Source of the DNA: Paractinoplanes ferrugineus
Lineage (GTDB): Bacteria; Actinomycetota; Actinomycetes; Mycobacteriales; Micromonosporaceae
NCBI RefSeq assembly: GCF_016862195.1
Contig: NZ_BOMM01000049.1
Coordinates: 62,001 to 126,000, forward strand
Direction: 5' to 3'
DNA: 64,000 nucleotides
Position numbers and translations under genes: made by a program. Positions 16,577 through 25,674 of this stretch are shown here, one piece after another. The notes beneath the pieces were generated by a model. That model did not search any database and was not told where the DNA came from. It worked only from the letters and a program-made list of their open reading frames with translations. Every line of letters begins with the position of its first letter. Within the stretch, counting starts at the first letter, position 1.

Positions 16577-17283
16577 CGACCACCACCACGGCGCGCCGCG
16601 CTGGACTGCTGTTCACGCTCGCGATCACCCCGTTGCTGCGCTGGGCCATCGCCGCGCACAGCGTTCCCGACGACCAGCCCTGGCGCACCGCGTGCTCATG
16701 CGGCCGACCGTTGTGGGCCAGCGCCGCCGCGCCCACCGGCCGATGCACTGGGTGCGGGCAGCGTATCGGCGCACCGCCCTGCACGGTTGAAGCGGCCACC
16801 GTCCTGGCCGCCGTCGCCCTCGCGCTGACCGGCCAGAGCGGGTGGACGCTCGCCGCGTACGCGTGGTGGACCGCGACCATGATCGTGCTGGTCTTCGTCG
16901 ACCTGGCCGCGATGCTGCTCCCGCTGCGCATCAGCATCACCTCCACGGCAGGATTCCTCGGCCTGCTCGCCGTCGCCGGGGACCAGCACGCCTGGCGCCG
17001 GGCCGTCATCGCTGCGGTCACGCTCGCCGTGCTCCTCGCGGTCCTGGCCGTCCTCGTACGCGGACAACTCGGCTGGGGTGACGTCGCGGTCGCCGTCCCG
17101 CTCGCCGCCGCTCTCGGTTGGAACAGTTGGCACGCCGTGTACGCCGGAATGCTGCTGGGCTTCGGGTCCGCCGCCCTCGCCGCGATCACGCTCCGCAAGA
17201 TCGGCCGCCTTCCGCGGGGAGCGTTCCTGCCTCTCGGCCCGTTCCTGATCGGCGCCGCCCTGACCGTCGTGCTCTGGCCGTGA
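16573..17283 (+). CDS. Prepilin peptidase (A24-type)
   Basis: From ATG 16573, overlapping the previous stop, the protein has 236 residues. The N-terminal cytoplasmic loop has CSCGRPLW and CTGCGQRIG, the two Cys pairs of TadV/PilD-like enzymes that bind zinc. Several hydrophobic helices follow. The two catalytic aspartates are in VFVDLAAMLLPLRI (about residue 113) and GQLGWGDVAVAVPLA (about 172), the second matching the GxGD signature of aspartyl prepilin peptidases. It would process the Flp-like and TadE/G-like proteins encoded just upstream. This completes the pilus set on the element. Confidence 0.88.
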   Translation: MTTTTTARRAGLLFTLAITPLLRWAIAAHSVPDDQPWRTACSCGRPLWASAAAPTGRCTGCGQRIGAPPCTVEAATVLAAVALALTGQSGWTLAAYAWWTATMIVLVFVDLAAMLLPLRISITSTAGFLGLLAVAGDQHAWRRAVIAAVTLAVLLAVLAVLVRGQLGWGDVAVAVPLAAALGWNSWHAVYAGMLLGFGSAALAAITLRKIGRLPRGAFLPLGPFLIGAALTVVLWP

Positions 17284-17311
17284 CCGGCGCACACCAGCAG
17301 AACCGGATCTC

Positions 17312-18733
17312 ATGGTGAACCTCGACGACCTGCGCACCCTCTACAACGAGAACCACACACTCGTAGTCAGCGCCGCCTTCTTGACCGGACTCGGCCTCAT
17401 CCTGCTCGTCACCCACCGGATCCGCCGGCTGGCCGAGCACCGGTTGGCGCTGCTCGTCGCGAATATCCTGACCGTCATTGCGGCGGCCCTGGCGACGATG
17501 GTCTCCGCGTCGGGCATGTGGAAGTTCTTCACCGACATCCTCGGCCAATCGCCGCTGCGGATCGTGTTCTTCGCCTACATCGAGGTCGCCCTGTTCGCGT
17601 CCGCGCTGCTGGCACGGGCACGGCTACTGCGGGAACCGGAGAAAGGCACCACCGGCGTTGACGGCGTCGCGGTCTGGGTTCTCGCCGGGCTGACCGCGAG
17701 CCTGTCGGCCCTCGACGCCAGCAGCTTCCGGGAACTCTGCCTACGCCTGGCGGCACCGCCGGTCGCCGCCTGGATGTGGGAACGCGCGCTCGCCGCGGAG
17801 CGCAGCGTCCGGCTCGGGCGCACCATGTCGCGTATCCACTGGACTGTCACCGTCGAGCGGATCCTTGTCTGGCTGCGGCTGGCCGAGGCCCAGGACCGCG
17901 ACGTCACCGAGGTAGACCGCGCCCGCCGCCGCGCCCGGCTCGGCCGCGCCCGCCTACGCCTCTACCTGCTCCAGAACAAGAAAGCCGCCACCTGGCGGAT
18001 CCGGCGCGCCCACAACCGGGTCATCCGGCAAGCCATGCATGCCGCCGAACACATCGGCCTCGCCGACTTCCCCGGCGCTGCCGACGAACGCGAAGCCATG
18101 CAGATCTACATAGCCACGCTCTACGGCGTGGTCGACGCCACCTCTCCCGAGGCCGTGGCCCGGTTCAACGTCTGGCGGCTGAGCACGAGCAACCCGCCAG
18201 CGCCAGCAGTTCCATCCGAGCTCGGTATGGCCGGCCCCGCCGAGGACGACCCGCCGGTGATGGCGGCGGCCGAGCCTGCGCACCTACCGGCGCCGGGCGG
18301 CCACGTAGATCTTCCTGCCGCGACCACCGCCGAGGGCGAGCAGGCCCAGCTTCCGCGTTACGAATTTCGTCCCGGACCGGGAACAGACAAAGAGGTGCAG
18401 CGGGATCACAGCAGCGGCACCCGGTGGGCCGCCGAAGTCTCTGGGGTAGATCGCCGATCGCATCCGTGGATTTCCGCACCATCCGATCCATATGGCGGTC
18501 CCGACGAGGATGACGACGATCACGGCGGTGACGAGGAGGCCGATCGTTCAGCCGTCGCCGCCATGCGCCGGTTCTGGGACAGCGAGACTGCCCAAGGCCG
18601 TGTCCCCACCGGAGCCGAGTTGTCCCGGGCCGCCGGAGTTCCGCCCAGTACCGGCCTCGGACGGCGTAAACGCCGCGAGTGGGAGGCCGACCTTCCCGAC
18701 CACATCAGAATCACCGCGACGGCCGGACGCTGA
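17312..18733 (+). CDS. Four-helix membrane protein with HTH-like tail (Spd/plasmid type)
   Basis: The 473-residue protein has four membrane segments near the N-terminus (about 17-37, 45-67, 82-103, 118-136), then a basic cytoplasmic region with arginine-rich helices (RARRRARLGRARLRLYLL). A proline-rich acidic linker follows, with DEDDDDHGGDEEADRS. The C-terminus (GRVPTGAELSRAAGVPPSTG) resembles the small HTH found at the end of Spd-like membrane proteins of Streptomyces conjugative plasmids, which act in plasmid spread between hyphal compartments. The family assignment is by resemblance only. It is 28 nt after the peptidase and likely in the same operon. Confidence 0.55.
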   Translation: MVNLDDLRTLYNENHTLVVSAAFLTGLGLILLVTHRIRRLAEHRLALLVANILTVIAAALATMVSASGMWKFFTDILGQSPLRIVFFAYIEVALFASALLARARLLREPEKGTTGVDGVAVWVLAGLTASLSALDASSFRELCLRLAAPPVAAWMWERALAAERSVRLGRTMSRIHWTVTVERILVWLRLAEAQDRDVTEVDRARRRARLGRARLRLYLLQNKKAATWRIRRAHNRVIRQAMHAAEHIGLADFPGAADEREAMQIYIATLYGVVDATSPEAVARFNVWRLSTSNPPAPAVPSELGMAGPAEDDPPVMAAAEPAHLPAPGGHVDLPAATTAEGEQAQLPRYEFRPGPGTDKEVQRDHSSGTRWAAEVSGVDRRSHPWISAPSDPYGGPDEDDDDHGGDEEADRSAVAAMRRFWDSETAQGRVPTGAELSRAAGVPPSTGLGRRKRREWEADLPDHIRITATAGR

Positions 18734-18803
18734 AACAGCTCTGGCCTGGCGCCCCGCTCAACAGGCGGAAGCACCAGGCCAGCAAGGGCATTCGTCGTCC
18801 AGC

Positions 18804-19133
18804 CTATCGATTCTCGGCGACGCTGGTCGCGATGGCACGGGCGCCGCCCATGAGGTGGAAACCGGTGACGAGGTGACGACGGGCATCACCCGTGAGATCA
18901 GTCGCGCGCTCCAACGCCTCACCCGTACCCGGTTCCTCGTCGTCCGCGGGCGGAGCCGATTCCCGCAGCAGAAGCACCGTGAACTCCCCGGCGGCGGTCG
19001 CGGTATTCAGCATGGCCGTCACCACTTCCCGATCCGGGTTCCTGATCATCGGAGAACAGAGCAGTATGGCGTCACGGACGGCGGTGAGCGCGTCCATCAG
19101 TAGTTCCGGATCTTGCGTGTGCGGATGGGTCAT
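18804..19133 (-). CDS. Conserved-looking hypothetical protein
   Basis: From the ATG at 19133 (GAGGGG 7 nt upstream) the protein has 109 residues. It is mostly helical and mildly acidic: MTHPHTQDPELLMDALTAV, then EVVTAMLNTATAAGEFTVLL and a C-terminal HLMGGARAIATSVAEN. There is no signal peptide or membrane segment. The motif style is that of small actinobacterial proteins of unknown role. It is convergent with the pilus operon; only 70 nt separate the stops. No function can be proposed. Confidence 0.55.
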   Translation of the reverse strand: MTHPHTQDPELLMDALTAVRDAILLCSPMIRNPDREVVTAMLNTATAAGEFTVLLLRESAPPADDEEPGTGEALERATDLTGDARRHLVTGFHLMGGARAIATSVAENR

Positions 19134-19313
19134 GACGTGTCCCCTCACGGGCATGATCGGTTCGTGCCGGACGGACGCGTCCCGCTCCATCCGCGCGAAC
19201 CGTCAAGCCCTGCCCCGGCCCATCCGGCGATGAACCCGGCCCGCACCAGGGCAAACGGCGACAGGTTGAATGGTCCCGGCGGCCCATGATCGGGGCCGCG
19301 CGACCCGCCCGGG

Positions 19314-19660
19314 ATGCGGGACGCTTGCCAGGTGTCCCTGGTCTATCGCGCGGATCACACCGCGCACATCAGGGATCGGCTGAAGCGCCAGGCGCTCTAC
19401 TTCACCACCGGCGAGGTCATGGCGATGTTGGTGCGATCACCTTTGTCGTCCTGTCGATGCAGGGCGCGGCCCGGCACATCTTCACCGCCATTGGGTGGGG
19501 AATCGTGATCCTGCTCGCCCTTGTCGCCGGGCTTGGCTTCCTCATCATCCGCGTCCAGTACCTCGTCTGTCGGCGCCGAAGAGCTGACTTCGACGCCGCG
19601 GGTGCCGAGGCCGTCGGCGAGTTGTACGCAAGTCTGCATCGGCCCGAGCCTGACGAGTAA
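19314..19660 (+). pseudogene. Possible frameshifted small membrane protein
   Basis: Two overlapping frames each give half of what looks like one protein. The first (19314-19440) reads LVYRADHTAHIRDRLKRQAL and FTTGEVMAM. The second (from about 19436 to 19660) reads AITFVVLSMQGAARHIFTAI, then a hydrophobic helix (GWGIVILLALVAGLGFLIIR) and a charged tail ending LHRPEPDE. Neither frame alone has both a sensible start and a sensible end. A single-base deletion near 19420-19440 would join them. It could equally be two unrelated frames or a sequencing error, so confidence is low. Confidence 0.35.
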
Positions 19661-19843
19661 GCCAGATACGTCTCATCCTGGCTGCCCGCACCGTTAGCCG
19701 CCTCGTGCTCCGGACAGCGTCGGACGACTCTCCGTCACATAAGGCGACCGTGCTGGGGTGCCGGTGGACGAGTCGGTTACGAGTAAGGGCCAGAGCCGGT
19801 ACCGAGGCACATGAGCCGCGACTCCTGCGCTGGCGCCACCTCT

Positions 19844-20041
19844 TCAGTGAAGGGCCCGGATCAGGGCGGCGACTCCGCTGAGCAATGTTCCCGCCGCGGA
19901 GATGACCTTCAGCGTCAGTGCGAGCACCCGGCCATCGTCCTCCGCCGAGGAGATCGACGGGCGGGCACGGCGCCCATCCAATCGGCCGGCGGTAGCATCC
20001 ACTCCAACCGCGCGCCTCACCCTGCGTTTGATCTTTTGCAT
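19844..20041 (-). CDS. Small basic peptide divergent from the histidine kinase
   Basis: An ATG at 20041 with GGGAG 6-7 nt upstream opens a 65-residue frame. The N-terminal half is strongly basic (MQKIKRRVRRAVGV, GRLDGRRARP) and the C-terminal third is a hydrophobic amphipathic helix (VLALTLKVISAAGTLLSGVA). There is no signal peptide. It lies head to head with the histidine kinase, 118 nt away. A short membrane-active peptide, a bacteriocin-like product or a regulator of the kinase are all possible; none is shown. The longer overlapping frame (to 20378) has the composition of an antisense shadow. Confidence 0.5.
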   Translation of the reverse strand: MQKIKRRVRRAVGVDATAGRLDGRRARPSISSAEDDGRVLALTLKVISAAGTLLSGVAALIRALH

Positions 20042-20159
20042 TGCCCACTCCCTCGGACTCCGCCAGCGTTTCACCGCCGTGGCTTCGTTGCGCTACCTGA
20101 AATAGTCCGGAGATCAGGGCGCCAGATCGAGAACACTTGTTCCTGGTGGAGCCGATAGC

Positions 20160-21392
20160 ATGGAGGTTTTCGACTCGATGGCCGAAGCGCTTTCGCCCTC
20201 CAGCCGGGCGCCGGTACCGCTGAATGCCGTGATGACCCGAACGACTATCCGGTCGCTGGTCGGCAGGGTGGAGTCGGTTGCGTTTGTCATTCAGGCGTTC
20301 GCGATCTTCAGCACCATCAACGCCGACAAGTTGTCCCACAACGAACAGACCTTCATGATCGGATTCGCAGTCCTGCACCTAGTCGTCGGCGCCGTGACGG
20401 TCCGTTTCGGCGGCCCCTTCTACCGGGGCTCATTCTGGCCGCTGCTCTGGTTCGCCCCGGTGTTCTCGATGCCCGTGATGATGGCCGCCTTCGTGCCGCC
20501 CGGCGACTACGGCATCAGTCCGGTGTGTCCGCAGCTCTGCGGCTATCCCGTCTCTCCAGTGGCAATCGCCGCCTTCTATCCCTGGATCGGCAATCAATAC
20601 AAGCCGATCAGCCTCTGGATCAAGGGCGCCATTGCCGCAGCCATCGCGCTGGAGCCCCTAATCGTCATGCGGGTCGTGAATGGAACGATCACGTCGTACA
20701 ACGTCCGCGGCACCCTGGCGCAGGCCATCATGGTGGGCGGAATGTGGGCGGCGGGGGAGGCGATCGGCCGGATCTGCCGGCGGGCGGCCGCGTCGCAGGC
20801 CGAGCTGCTACGCAAGGAGTACGACCGGCAGTTCGGCTACCTGCATAGCGACATCGAGACGGGACTGCGGCTGGCGGAGATGGGTTACCGTGATCATCGC
20901 CCGGACCAGGTGGTACAGGCGCTCAAGGAACTGTCTACAGCGGTTCTGGAGGAACGTATGAGGCTGTCCGTGGCACAGCAATACGTTTCGGTGGCGGAAG
21001 TGATTGGCCTGCACATTCGACGGATTCGTCAGGTGGTTTCGGTGCAGGCGATCCCGCGGGTGGACGTCATGACGGTGGCACAACCGACCGGAGCCCTCCT
21101 GAGCAGGGCGCTCGGTGATCTTCTCAAGAATTCCATCACTCACGGGGCGGCATCCGTCTGGATCGACTTTCGGGTCAGCGCTGGACTCGTGCATCTGGAG
21201 GTCGCCGACGACGCCCCGCCATTTCCGCCGCGGGCGGCCGACGACCCGACCGGTAGCCTGTTCAAGCTGAGGGAGGCGTTGCGTCGGGCCGGAGGCGACC
21301 TCATCCTGGAAGCCTCGACGTCGGAGTCGGAGCGGAAGGCGGCACAGGTGACCATCCCCACCACCCCGCACGGATGGGCCGGCCGCGGATGA
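20160..21392 (+). CDS. Membrane histidine kinase, atypical
   Basis: The 410-residue protein has five predicted membrane helices between about residues 38 and 205, then a cytoplasmic kinase core. The likely phospho-histidine is in QFGYLHSDIETGLRLAEM (about residue 229). The ATPase domain has an N-box LLSRALGDLLKNSITHGA and an AspDx region VADDAPPFPP; the glycine-rich lid is poorly preserved. This layout is like the DesK/NarL-partner kinases, which sense membrane state. The gene overlaps the response regulator by 4 nt. A desaturase gene lies 4 kb downstream, which makes a membrane-fluidity or lipid signal plausible but unproven. Confidence 0.7.
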   Translation: MEVFDSMAEALSPSSRAPVPLNAVMTRTTIRSLVGRVESVAFVIQAFAIFSTINADKLSHNEQTFMIGFAVLHLVVGAVTVRFGGPFYRGSFWPLLWFAPVFSMPVMMAAFVPPGDYGISPVCPQLCGYPVSPVAIAAFYPWIGNQYKPISLWIKGAIAAAIALEPLIVMRVVNGTITSYNVRGTLAQAIMVGGMWAAGEAIGRICRRAAASQAELLRKEYDRQFGYLHSDIETGLRLAEMGYRDHRPDQVVQALKELSTAVLEERMRLSVAQQYVSVAEVIGLHIRRIRQVVSVQAIPRVDVMTVAQPTGALLSRALGDLLKNSITHGAASVWIDFRVSAGLVHLEVADDAPPFPPRAADDPTGSLFKLREALRRAGGDLILEASTSESERKAAQVTIPTTPHGWAGRG

Positions 21393-22171
21393 GGGTCCTG
21401 GTCGTCGAGGATCACCAACAATACGCGGGCCTCATCTGCGAAAAGCTGGCCCAGGGATTCCAGTACGACGTGGAGTTGGCGCTCACCCCCGACGATGCGA
21501 ACGGCCGCCTGGCAGAGCGGAGCTACGACGTCGTGGTGGTCGACGTGCTCTACCGTGCCTTGTCCGAGAGCTATAACGCGGTCCGTGAGGCGGCGAGGAA
21601 TTCGCTTTCCGAGCTCGAACCATACAATCTGAGCGGCCTCGCCACGCTGCACCACGCGTCCACGCTGGAGCGGCCCCCAGCCGCCGTGATCTGGACCAGC
21701 GGCGATCCCAACCGGGCACTGCACCTGGTGCTGGCGCACCAGGAGTTCCGGGTGCGGTCCTACTGCTCCAAGGAGTCAAGCGTCGAAGAGATCGCTAGAG
21801 CCATCGAGGCGGCCGCGGCGCGACGATCCCATGTCGATAGCGCCATCAAGGCGTTTCTGCCACGGCCTGGCCTTTTACCGATCCGGGAGGTGCTGTTCGG
21901 CGACACCAAATGGCGGGCGATCTGGCGGGCGCTGGCAGCCGGGTCCACGGCGCATGAGGTGACCGCCCGGATGACGCATTACGACCAGGGCACGATACGC
22001 AAATGCATGTCACCGATGGCGCTCCAATTGGCCACCCTCGACCCACGGATAAACCCGAGGAAGCAACAGATGAACGTACTCAGCAGTTATGCCGTCTTTC
22101 ACTGGGAGTTCTTTCTCGACCAGGCCGTCCACGAACTGTTCCCGCACTCGACGACCGGGTGGCGGGCATGA
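21389..22171 (+). CDS. Response regulator paired with the kinase
   Basis: From the ATG overlapping the kinase stop the protein is 260 residues. The receiver domain has MRVLVVEDHQQY with the acidic pair, DVVVVDVLY with the phosphorylatable aspartate, IWTSGDPNR for the Ser/Thr, and SYCSKESS with the conserved lysine. The region between the aspartate and lysine is longer than usual (EAARNSLSELEPYNLSGLAT insert). The C-terminal half (WRAIWRALAAGSTAHEVTARM, then TIRKCM) looks like a divergent helix-turn-helix output domain. It should act as a DNA-binding activator of nearby genes. Its stop overlaps the glycosyltransferase start. Confidence 0.75.
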   Translation: MRVLVVEDHQQYAGLICEKLAQGFQYDVELALTPDDANGRLAERSYDVVVVDVLYRALSESYNAVREAARNSLSELEPYNLSGLATLHHASTLERPPAAVIWTSGDPNRALHLVLAHQEFRVRSYCSKESSVEEIARAIEAAAARRSHVDSAIKAFLPRPGLLPIREVLFGDTKWRAIWRALAAGSTAHEVTARMTHYDQGTIRKCMSPMALQLATLDPRINPRKQQMNVLSSYAVFHWEFFLDQAVHELFPHSTTGWRA

Positions 22172-22980
22172 CGGACGGAGACCGCGTCGACCGCGAGGGG
22201 TCGCATGGCGTTCTCGACGTCGTCATCCCGACCTACCGCGACGGTGCCTGGCTCGAACATCTGCTCGACTCGGTCGCCCAGCAGGACCTCACCCGGACGC
22301 GTGTCTTCGTGGTCTACGACCAGGACGAGGTGCCGGCGGGTCGGGCGGCCGACGGACTGATGCCGGAGCTGACCGTCGTCCATGCGTCGCGGGGCATTGG
22401 TGCGGCCCGAAACGCGGGAGCTGCCGCCGGGGTAGGCGATTGGATCCTGTTTCTCGACGCCGACGGCATTTTGCCGGACGGTTTTCTAGCAGACGTTCGC
22501 CGAATAATAGTGCGGGACGGTCCGCCGGCGGCAACCTTCAATTTCTACGCCGACTCGTTCAAATGGCACCTGCGCGCGGGGACCCGGGTGTCCTGGTGGT
22601 ACCTGCGGTTCATGAATCTGTTCGGCCGCGCCGCGCTGCCAGGCTTCGCTACTCTAGTGCGCAGAAGCGCCTTCACGGAAATCGGCGGATACCGCAACGA
22701 CCTGGCGATATCCGAGGACTTTATGCTCTCGGACGACCTGCTCGCGGCCGGGTACAGGGTGCGACTGTACGCGCGACCCTGGCTGATCTACTCGACACGT
22801 CGGTTCGACCTCCCGGTCGCCGCCTCGGCGAGGCTGTTCTGGCGTTACCTAGTGATCGATCTGGCGCGTCGGCTGAGGCGCAGGACCTACGCGGTCGGCG
22901 AGATCGATTACGCGTTCGGAGCTCATGCCGCGCCCGGGAGCAGAAGGTTTCCCCGCGACCTCAGGACATCGGGGTCGTAG
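22168..22980 (+). CDS. Family 2 glycosyltransferase
   Basis: From the ATG at 22168, overlapping the regulator stop by 4 nt, the protein has 270 residues. It has the GT-A fold pattern: LDVVIPTYRDGAWLEHLLDS for the nucleotide-sugar strand, ASRGIGAARNAGAAAG, ILFLDADGILP with the DxD metal site, and IGGYRNDLAISEDFMLSDDL with the acidic catalytic ED motif. It ends in an amphipathic basic helix that could touch the membrane. It likely transfers a sugar to a lipid or polyprenyl acceptor. Its last 132 nt overlap the convergent glycosyltransferase gene on the other strand. Confidence 0.85.
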   Translation: MTDGDRVDREGSHGVLDVVIPTYRDGAWLEHLLDSVAQQDLTRTRVFVVYDQDEVPAGRAADGLMPELTVVHASRGIGAARNAGAAAGVGDWILFLDADGILPDGFLADVRRIIVRDGPPAATFNFYADSFKWHLRAGTRVSWWYLRFMNLFGRAALPGFATLVRRSAFTEIGGYRNDLAISEDFMLSDDLLAAGYRVRLYARPWLIYSTRRFDLPVAASARLFWRYLVIDLARRLRRRTYAVGEIDYAFGAHAAPGSRRFPRDLRTSGS

Positions 22981-24123
22981 CCCGCGTTCCTGCCGGGTCA
23001 CCACCTCAGTCAGCGAATCGGTGCACCGCGACGCCCATCCGTCGAGGTGGCGCCGAGCGCGCTCGACGGCGAAGTGCTCGCCGAGGAGAGCTCGGCTCGG
23101 GAGGTACCCGGCGAGGCGGCGCGCCGCGTCCTCCGGCGACGTGATCAATGCCGAGCCGATGCCGAGGGCCAGCCGGGCGTTACCTCTTTCCTGCCCGGGA
23201 ATGACATCGACGATCAGGGTCGGCCGTCCGACGGCAGTCGCTTCCGCGAGGGTCATCATGCCGGCCTTGCCGACGACGACGTCGCACGCGACCAGGTAAA
23301 CGAGCAGGTCGTCAACGAGCCCCGTCGCCAGCCCGCGGCCCTCGGTGGCCAGTTTGCGGAAATGCCGGTGCAGACGCGCGTTGTCGCCAGCGTTCAGTAT
23401 TGCAAAGGCAGCCAATCCGTGCTTGACCACCAGCTCGGCGGTCCGCAATACGCCCGTGCCGAGCCCTGCACCCCCGGCCGTGAAGAGTACGACGAATTCG
23501 TCCTCCGCTATCCCGAGCAGTGCGCGTGCCTGCTTCGTGGTCGGCATCGAGAGCCGGGGCGGCGGGGCGGGCAGGCCGACTACGTGTATTCGGCCGAGGT
23601 CGACCCCGCAGGCGACTGCGCGATGGGCGACGGTCTCGTCGATGACCAGGTACGCGTCGATGGCTCCCTGAAACCAGATCCGGTTCGCGCGGCCTGCGTC
23701 GGTGACGTAGTTGACCACCGGCACCGTGGGCGGCATGCGACGACGCAGGACGAACCCGATGGTCGGGTAGGTCGCCACGATGAGGTCGGGTTCTCCCGGT
23801 CGCCGGATCGCGCGGACGATCCGACGGCCCCACAGCAGGTCGGTGCACCGGGCGAGCTGTGCGGGCAGCCGGTCGAAGGTCCAGTAGATGGCGCGATGGA
23901 AAATGCCATTCCACCGGGTTGCAGCGCACCGGTAGAACCGGCGCATTCCGAAGCCGAGGGGAAGTTTCCGATACAGCTCGGCCGCGACGTCGATGATGTC
24001 GACCGCTGCCTCCGGCCATGTGCTCCGCAAGGCGTCGGAAATTGCTTCGGCAGCTGCTGTGTGCCCATTCCCGAAAGGCGCGGTGGCGATCACAATTCGT
24101 TTCGGGGGATCACGTCGCGTCAT
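22849..24123 (-). CDS. MGDG-synthase-like (GT28/MurG-type) glycosyltransferase
   Basis: The 424-residue protein starts with RIVIATAPFGNGHTAAAEAI, the glycine/histidine loop of the diacylglycerol glucosyl/galactosyl-transferase group. The N-terminal domain continues with DIIDVAAELYRKLP and FGMRRFYRC. The C-terminal GT-B half has VVLFTAGGAGLGTG, and the donor-binding VVGKAGMMTLAEATAVGRP with IPGQERGNARL. This group makes glycolipids from diacylglycerol and a nucleotide-sugar at the inner leaflet. Together with the desaturase it suggests membrane glycolipid change. Its 3' end overlaps the convergent GT2 gene by 132 nt. Confidence 0.8.
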   Translation of the reverse strand: MTRRDPPKRIVIATAPFGNGHTAAAEAISDALRSTWPEAAVDIIDVAAELYRKLPLGFGMRRFYRCAATRWNGIFHRAIYWTFDRLPAQLARCTDLLWGRRIVRAIRRPGEPDLIVATYPTIGFVLRRRMPPTVPVVNYVTDAGRANRIWFQGAIDAYLVIDETVAHRAVACGVDLGRIHVVGLPAPPPRLSMPTTKQARALLGIAEDEFVVLFTAGGAGLGTGVLRTAELVVKHGLAAFAILNAGDNARLHRHFRKLATEGRGLATGLVDDLLVYLVACDVVVGKAGMMTLAEATAVGRPTLIVDVIPGQERGNARLALGIGSALITSPEDAARRLAGYLPSRALLGEHFAVERARRHLDGWASRCTDSLTEVVTRQERGLRPRCPEVAGKPSAPGRGMSSERVIDLADRVGPAPQPTRQIDH

Positions 24124-24285
24124 AGTTCAGAGTATAGACGAAGATCAACTCTTTGAGGACCGCCTTCGGGTTGCCAGGGAACTGTCGTCGTATCGCGACG
24201 TGCGGTTGTTGCGTCAGTGCTGGCCACATGGTTTGCTGCATCACGTGGTGACGCGTCAAGGCCCGATTATGGCGTCGGAGGCGAC

Positions 24286-25521
24286 ATGAAAATGTCCGCC
24301 TCGGAGCCGGGCTTATCCGGTCGGCCGGACCGGCGCTGGCTGTTCACCTTCTGCCTCGCCTGGGCCGGAACCGCGACCGCGCTATTCGGGCCGATACAGA
24401 TTCTGCTTCCCAACCAGCTCGAACACCTGGCGCCAGGCGATAAGGAACGAGCGCTGGCATGGGTTCTTGGCGCGGGTGCCTTGCTCTCCATGATCGTCAA
24501 TCCGGTCGTCGGTGCGTTGTCCGACCGGACCGTCTCGCGGTCGGGCCCGCGGGTGCCGTGGATCGCGGGCGGTTCGCTGCTGGGCCTTGCCGGGTTGGTA
24601 GTGCTGGGTTTTGCGCGCGACGTGGTGCAGGTCGCCGTCCTCTGGTGTGCCGTGCAGGCGGCCCTCAACGCCTCGTGGTCGGCGCTGAGCGCACTCGTCC
24701 CGGACCGGATTCCGGACCGCCGGCGCGGCGCGGTGGCCGGATACGTCGGCCTGTCCCAGGTCGTCGGCATCGCGTTCGCCGCACTGCTCGCGACCGTATT
24801 TCCTGGGGTTTCCGGCTACCTCGCCTGTGCCGCCTCCCTCGCCGTCCTGATATTGCCTCTCCTGTTCGCCGAGCAGCGCCTGACGCGGGGTCTCGGTGCG
24901 GCGCGCCGAGGCTCGGATCTCCGCACCTTCGTGGCCGGCTTCTGGATCGATCCTCGCCGGTTCCCGGACTTCTTCTGGGCCTGGTCGACTCGGTTTCTGA
25001 TCAATCTGAGCAACGCGCTGGCGCTGACCTACACTTTGTACTTTTTGCGCGACAAGCTGCATGTCGCCGACGCCGAAGAAGGGGTGCTCCTGCTCGGCGG
25101 AGTGAACCTCGCGGCGATCGTGCTGTCCGTGGTGCTCGCCGGCTACGCCTCGGACCGGCTGGGCCGACGGAAGGTCTTCGTCATCGCTTCGAGCCTGGTG
25201 ATGGCGGCCGCGTCGGCGGTGATCGCTGCCCGTCCGAGCTGGCCAGTGGTAGTGGCTTGCGCGTTCGTCCTCGGCATTGGTTTCGGCATTTATACTGCGG
25301 TGGATTTCGCACTCATCACTCAGGTGCTTCCGGCATCCGATTCCCGGGCGCAGAACATGGGTACGCTCAACATCGCCAACTCGTTGCCGCAGGTGCTCGC
25401 TCCCGCAATAGCGGCGCCCATTGTGACGGCCGGAAGCGGTTATCAGATGCTATACGCGCTGTCCGGCCTGGTGGCGGTCGGTGGGGCAATTTTGGTCGGC
25501 CGGATCACCTCGGTCCGGTGA
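24286..25521 (+). CDS. Major facilitator superfamily transporter
   Basis: ATG 24286 has GGAGG 5 nt upstream and gives 411 residues with about 12 membrane helices. The MFS A-motif region is visible between helices 2 and 3 (NPVVGALSDRTVSRSGPR), and the second half has the repeat (GYASDRLGRRKVFVIASS). The loop motif style resembles the GPH/SLC45 sugar-type branch. The substrate is unknown; export or uptake of a glycoside is the natural guess beside two glycosyltransferases. An earlier in-frame start (24217) adds 23 residues without a ribosome site and was not used. Confidence 0.85.
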   Translation: MKMSASEPGLSGRPDRRWLFTFCLAWAGTATALFGPIQILLPNQLEHLAPGDKERALAWVLGAGALLSMIVNPVVGALSDRTVSRSGPRVPWIAGGSLLGLAGLVVLGFARDVVQVAVLWCAVQAALNASWSALSALVPDRIPDRRRGAVAGYVGLSQVVGIAFAALLATVFPGVSGYLACAASLAVLILPLLFAEQRLTRGLGAARRGSDLRTFVAGFWIDPRRFPDFFWAWSTRFLINLSNALALTYTLYFLRDKLHVADAEEGVLLLGGVNLAAIVLSVVLAGYASDRLGRRKVFVIASSLVMAAASAVIAARPSWPVVVACAFVLGIGFGIYTAVDFALITQVLPASDSRAQNMGTLNIANSLPQVLAPAIAAPIVTAGSGYQMLYALSGLVAVGGAILVGRITSVR

Positions 25522-25674
25522 TCGGGAGTTCCATTCCTTCCGCCTATTCTGAGTTGATCTCCGCTGCCCCGTGCGAATAACTGTCGGGCCCAGTCGGCAT
25601 GTTAGGCTATGGCCCCGGAAGGATCGAACCGCGTGAGCCACGGTGTCTGGCGCATGGGTGAGGTGGGTGTGTCG

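Noticed and set aside
19545-20378. Minus-strand ORF of 277 codons covering the small peptide gene
   Set aside because: Composition is typical of antisense frames in GC-rich DNA, with no domain, and it overlaps the kinase start. The short frame inside it with a good ribosome site was preferred.
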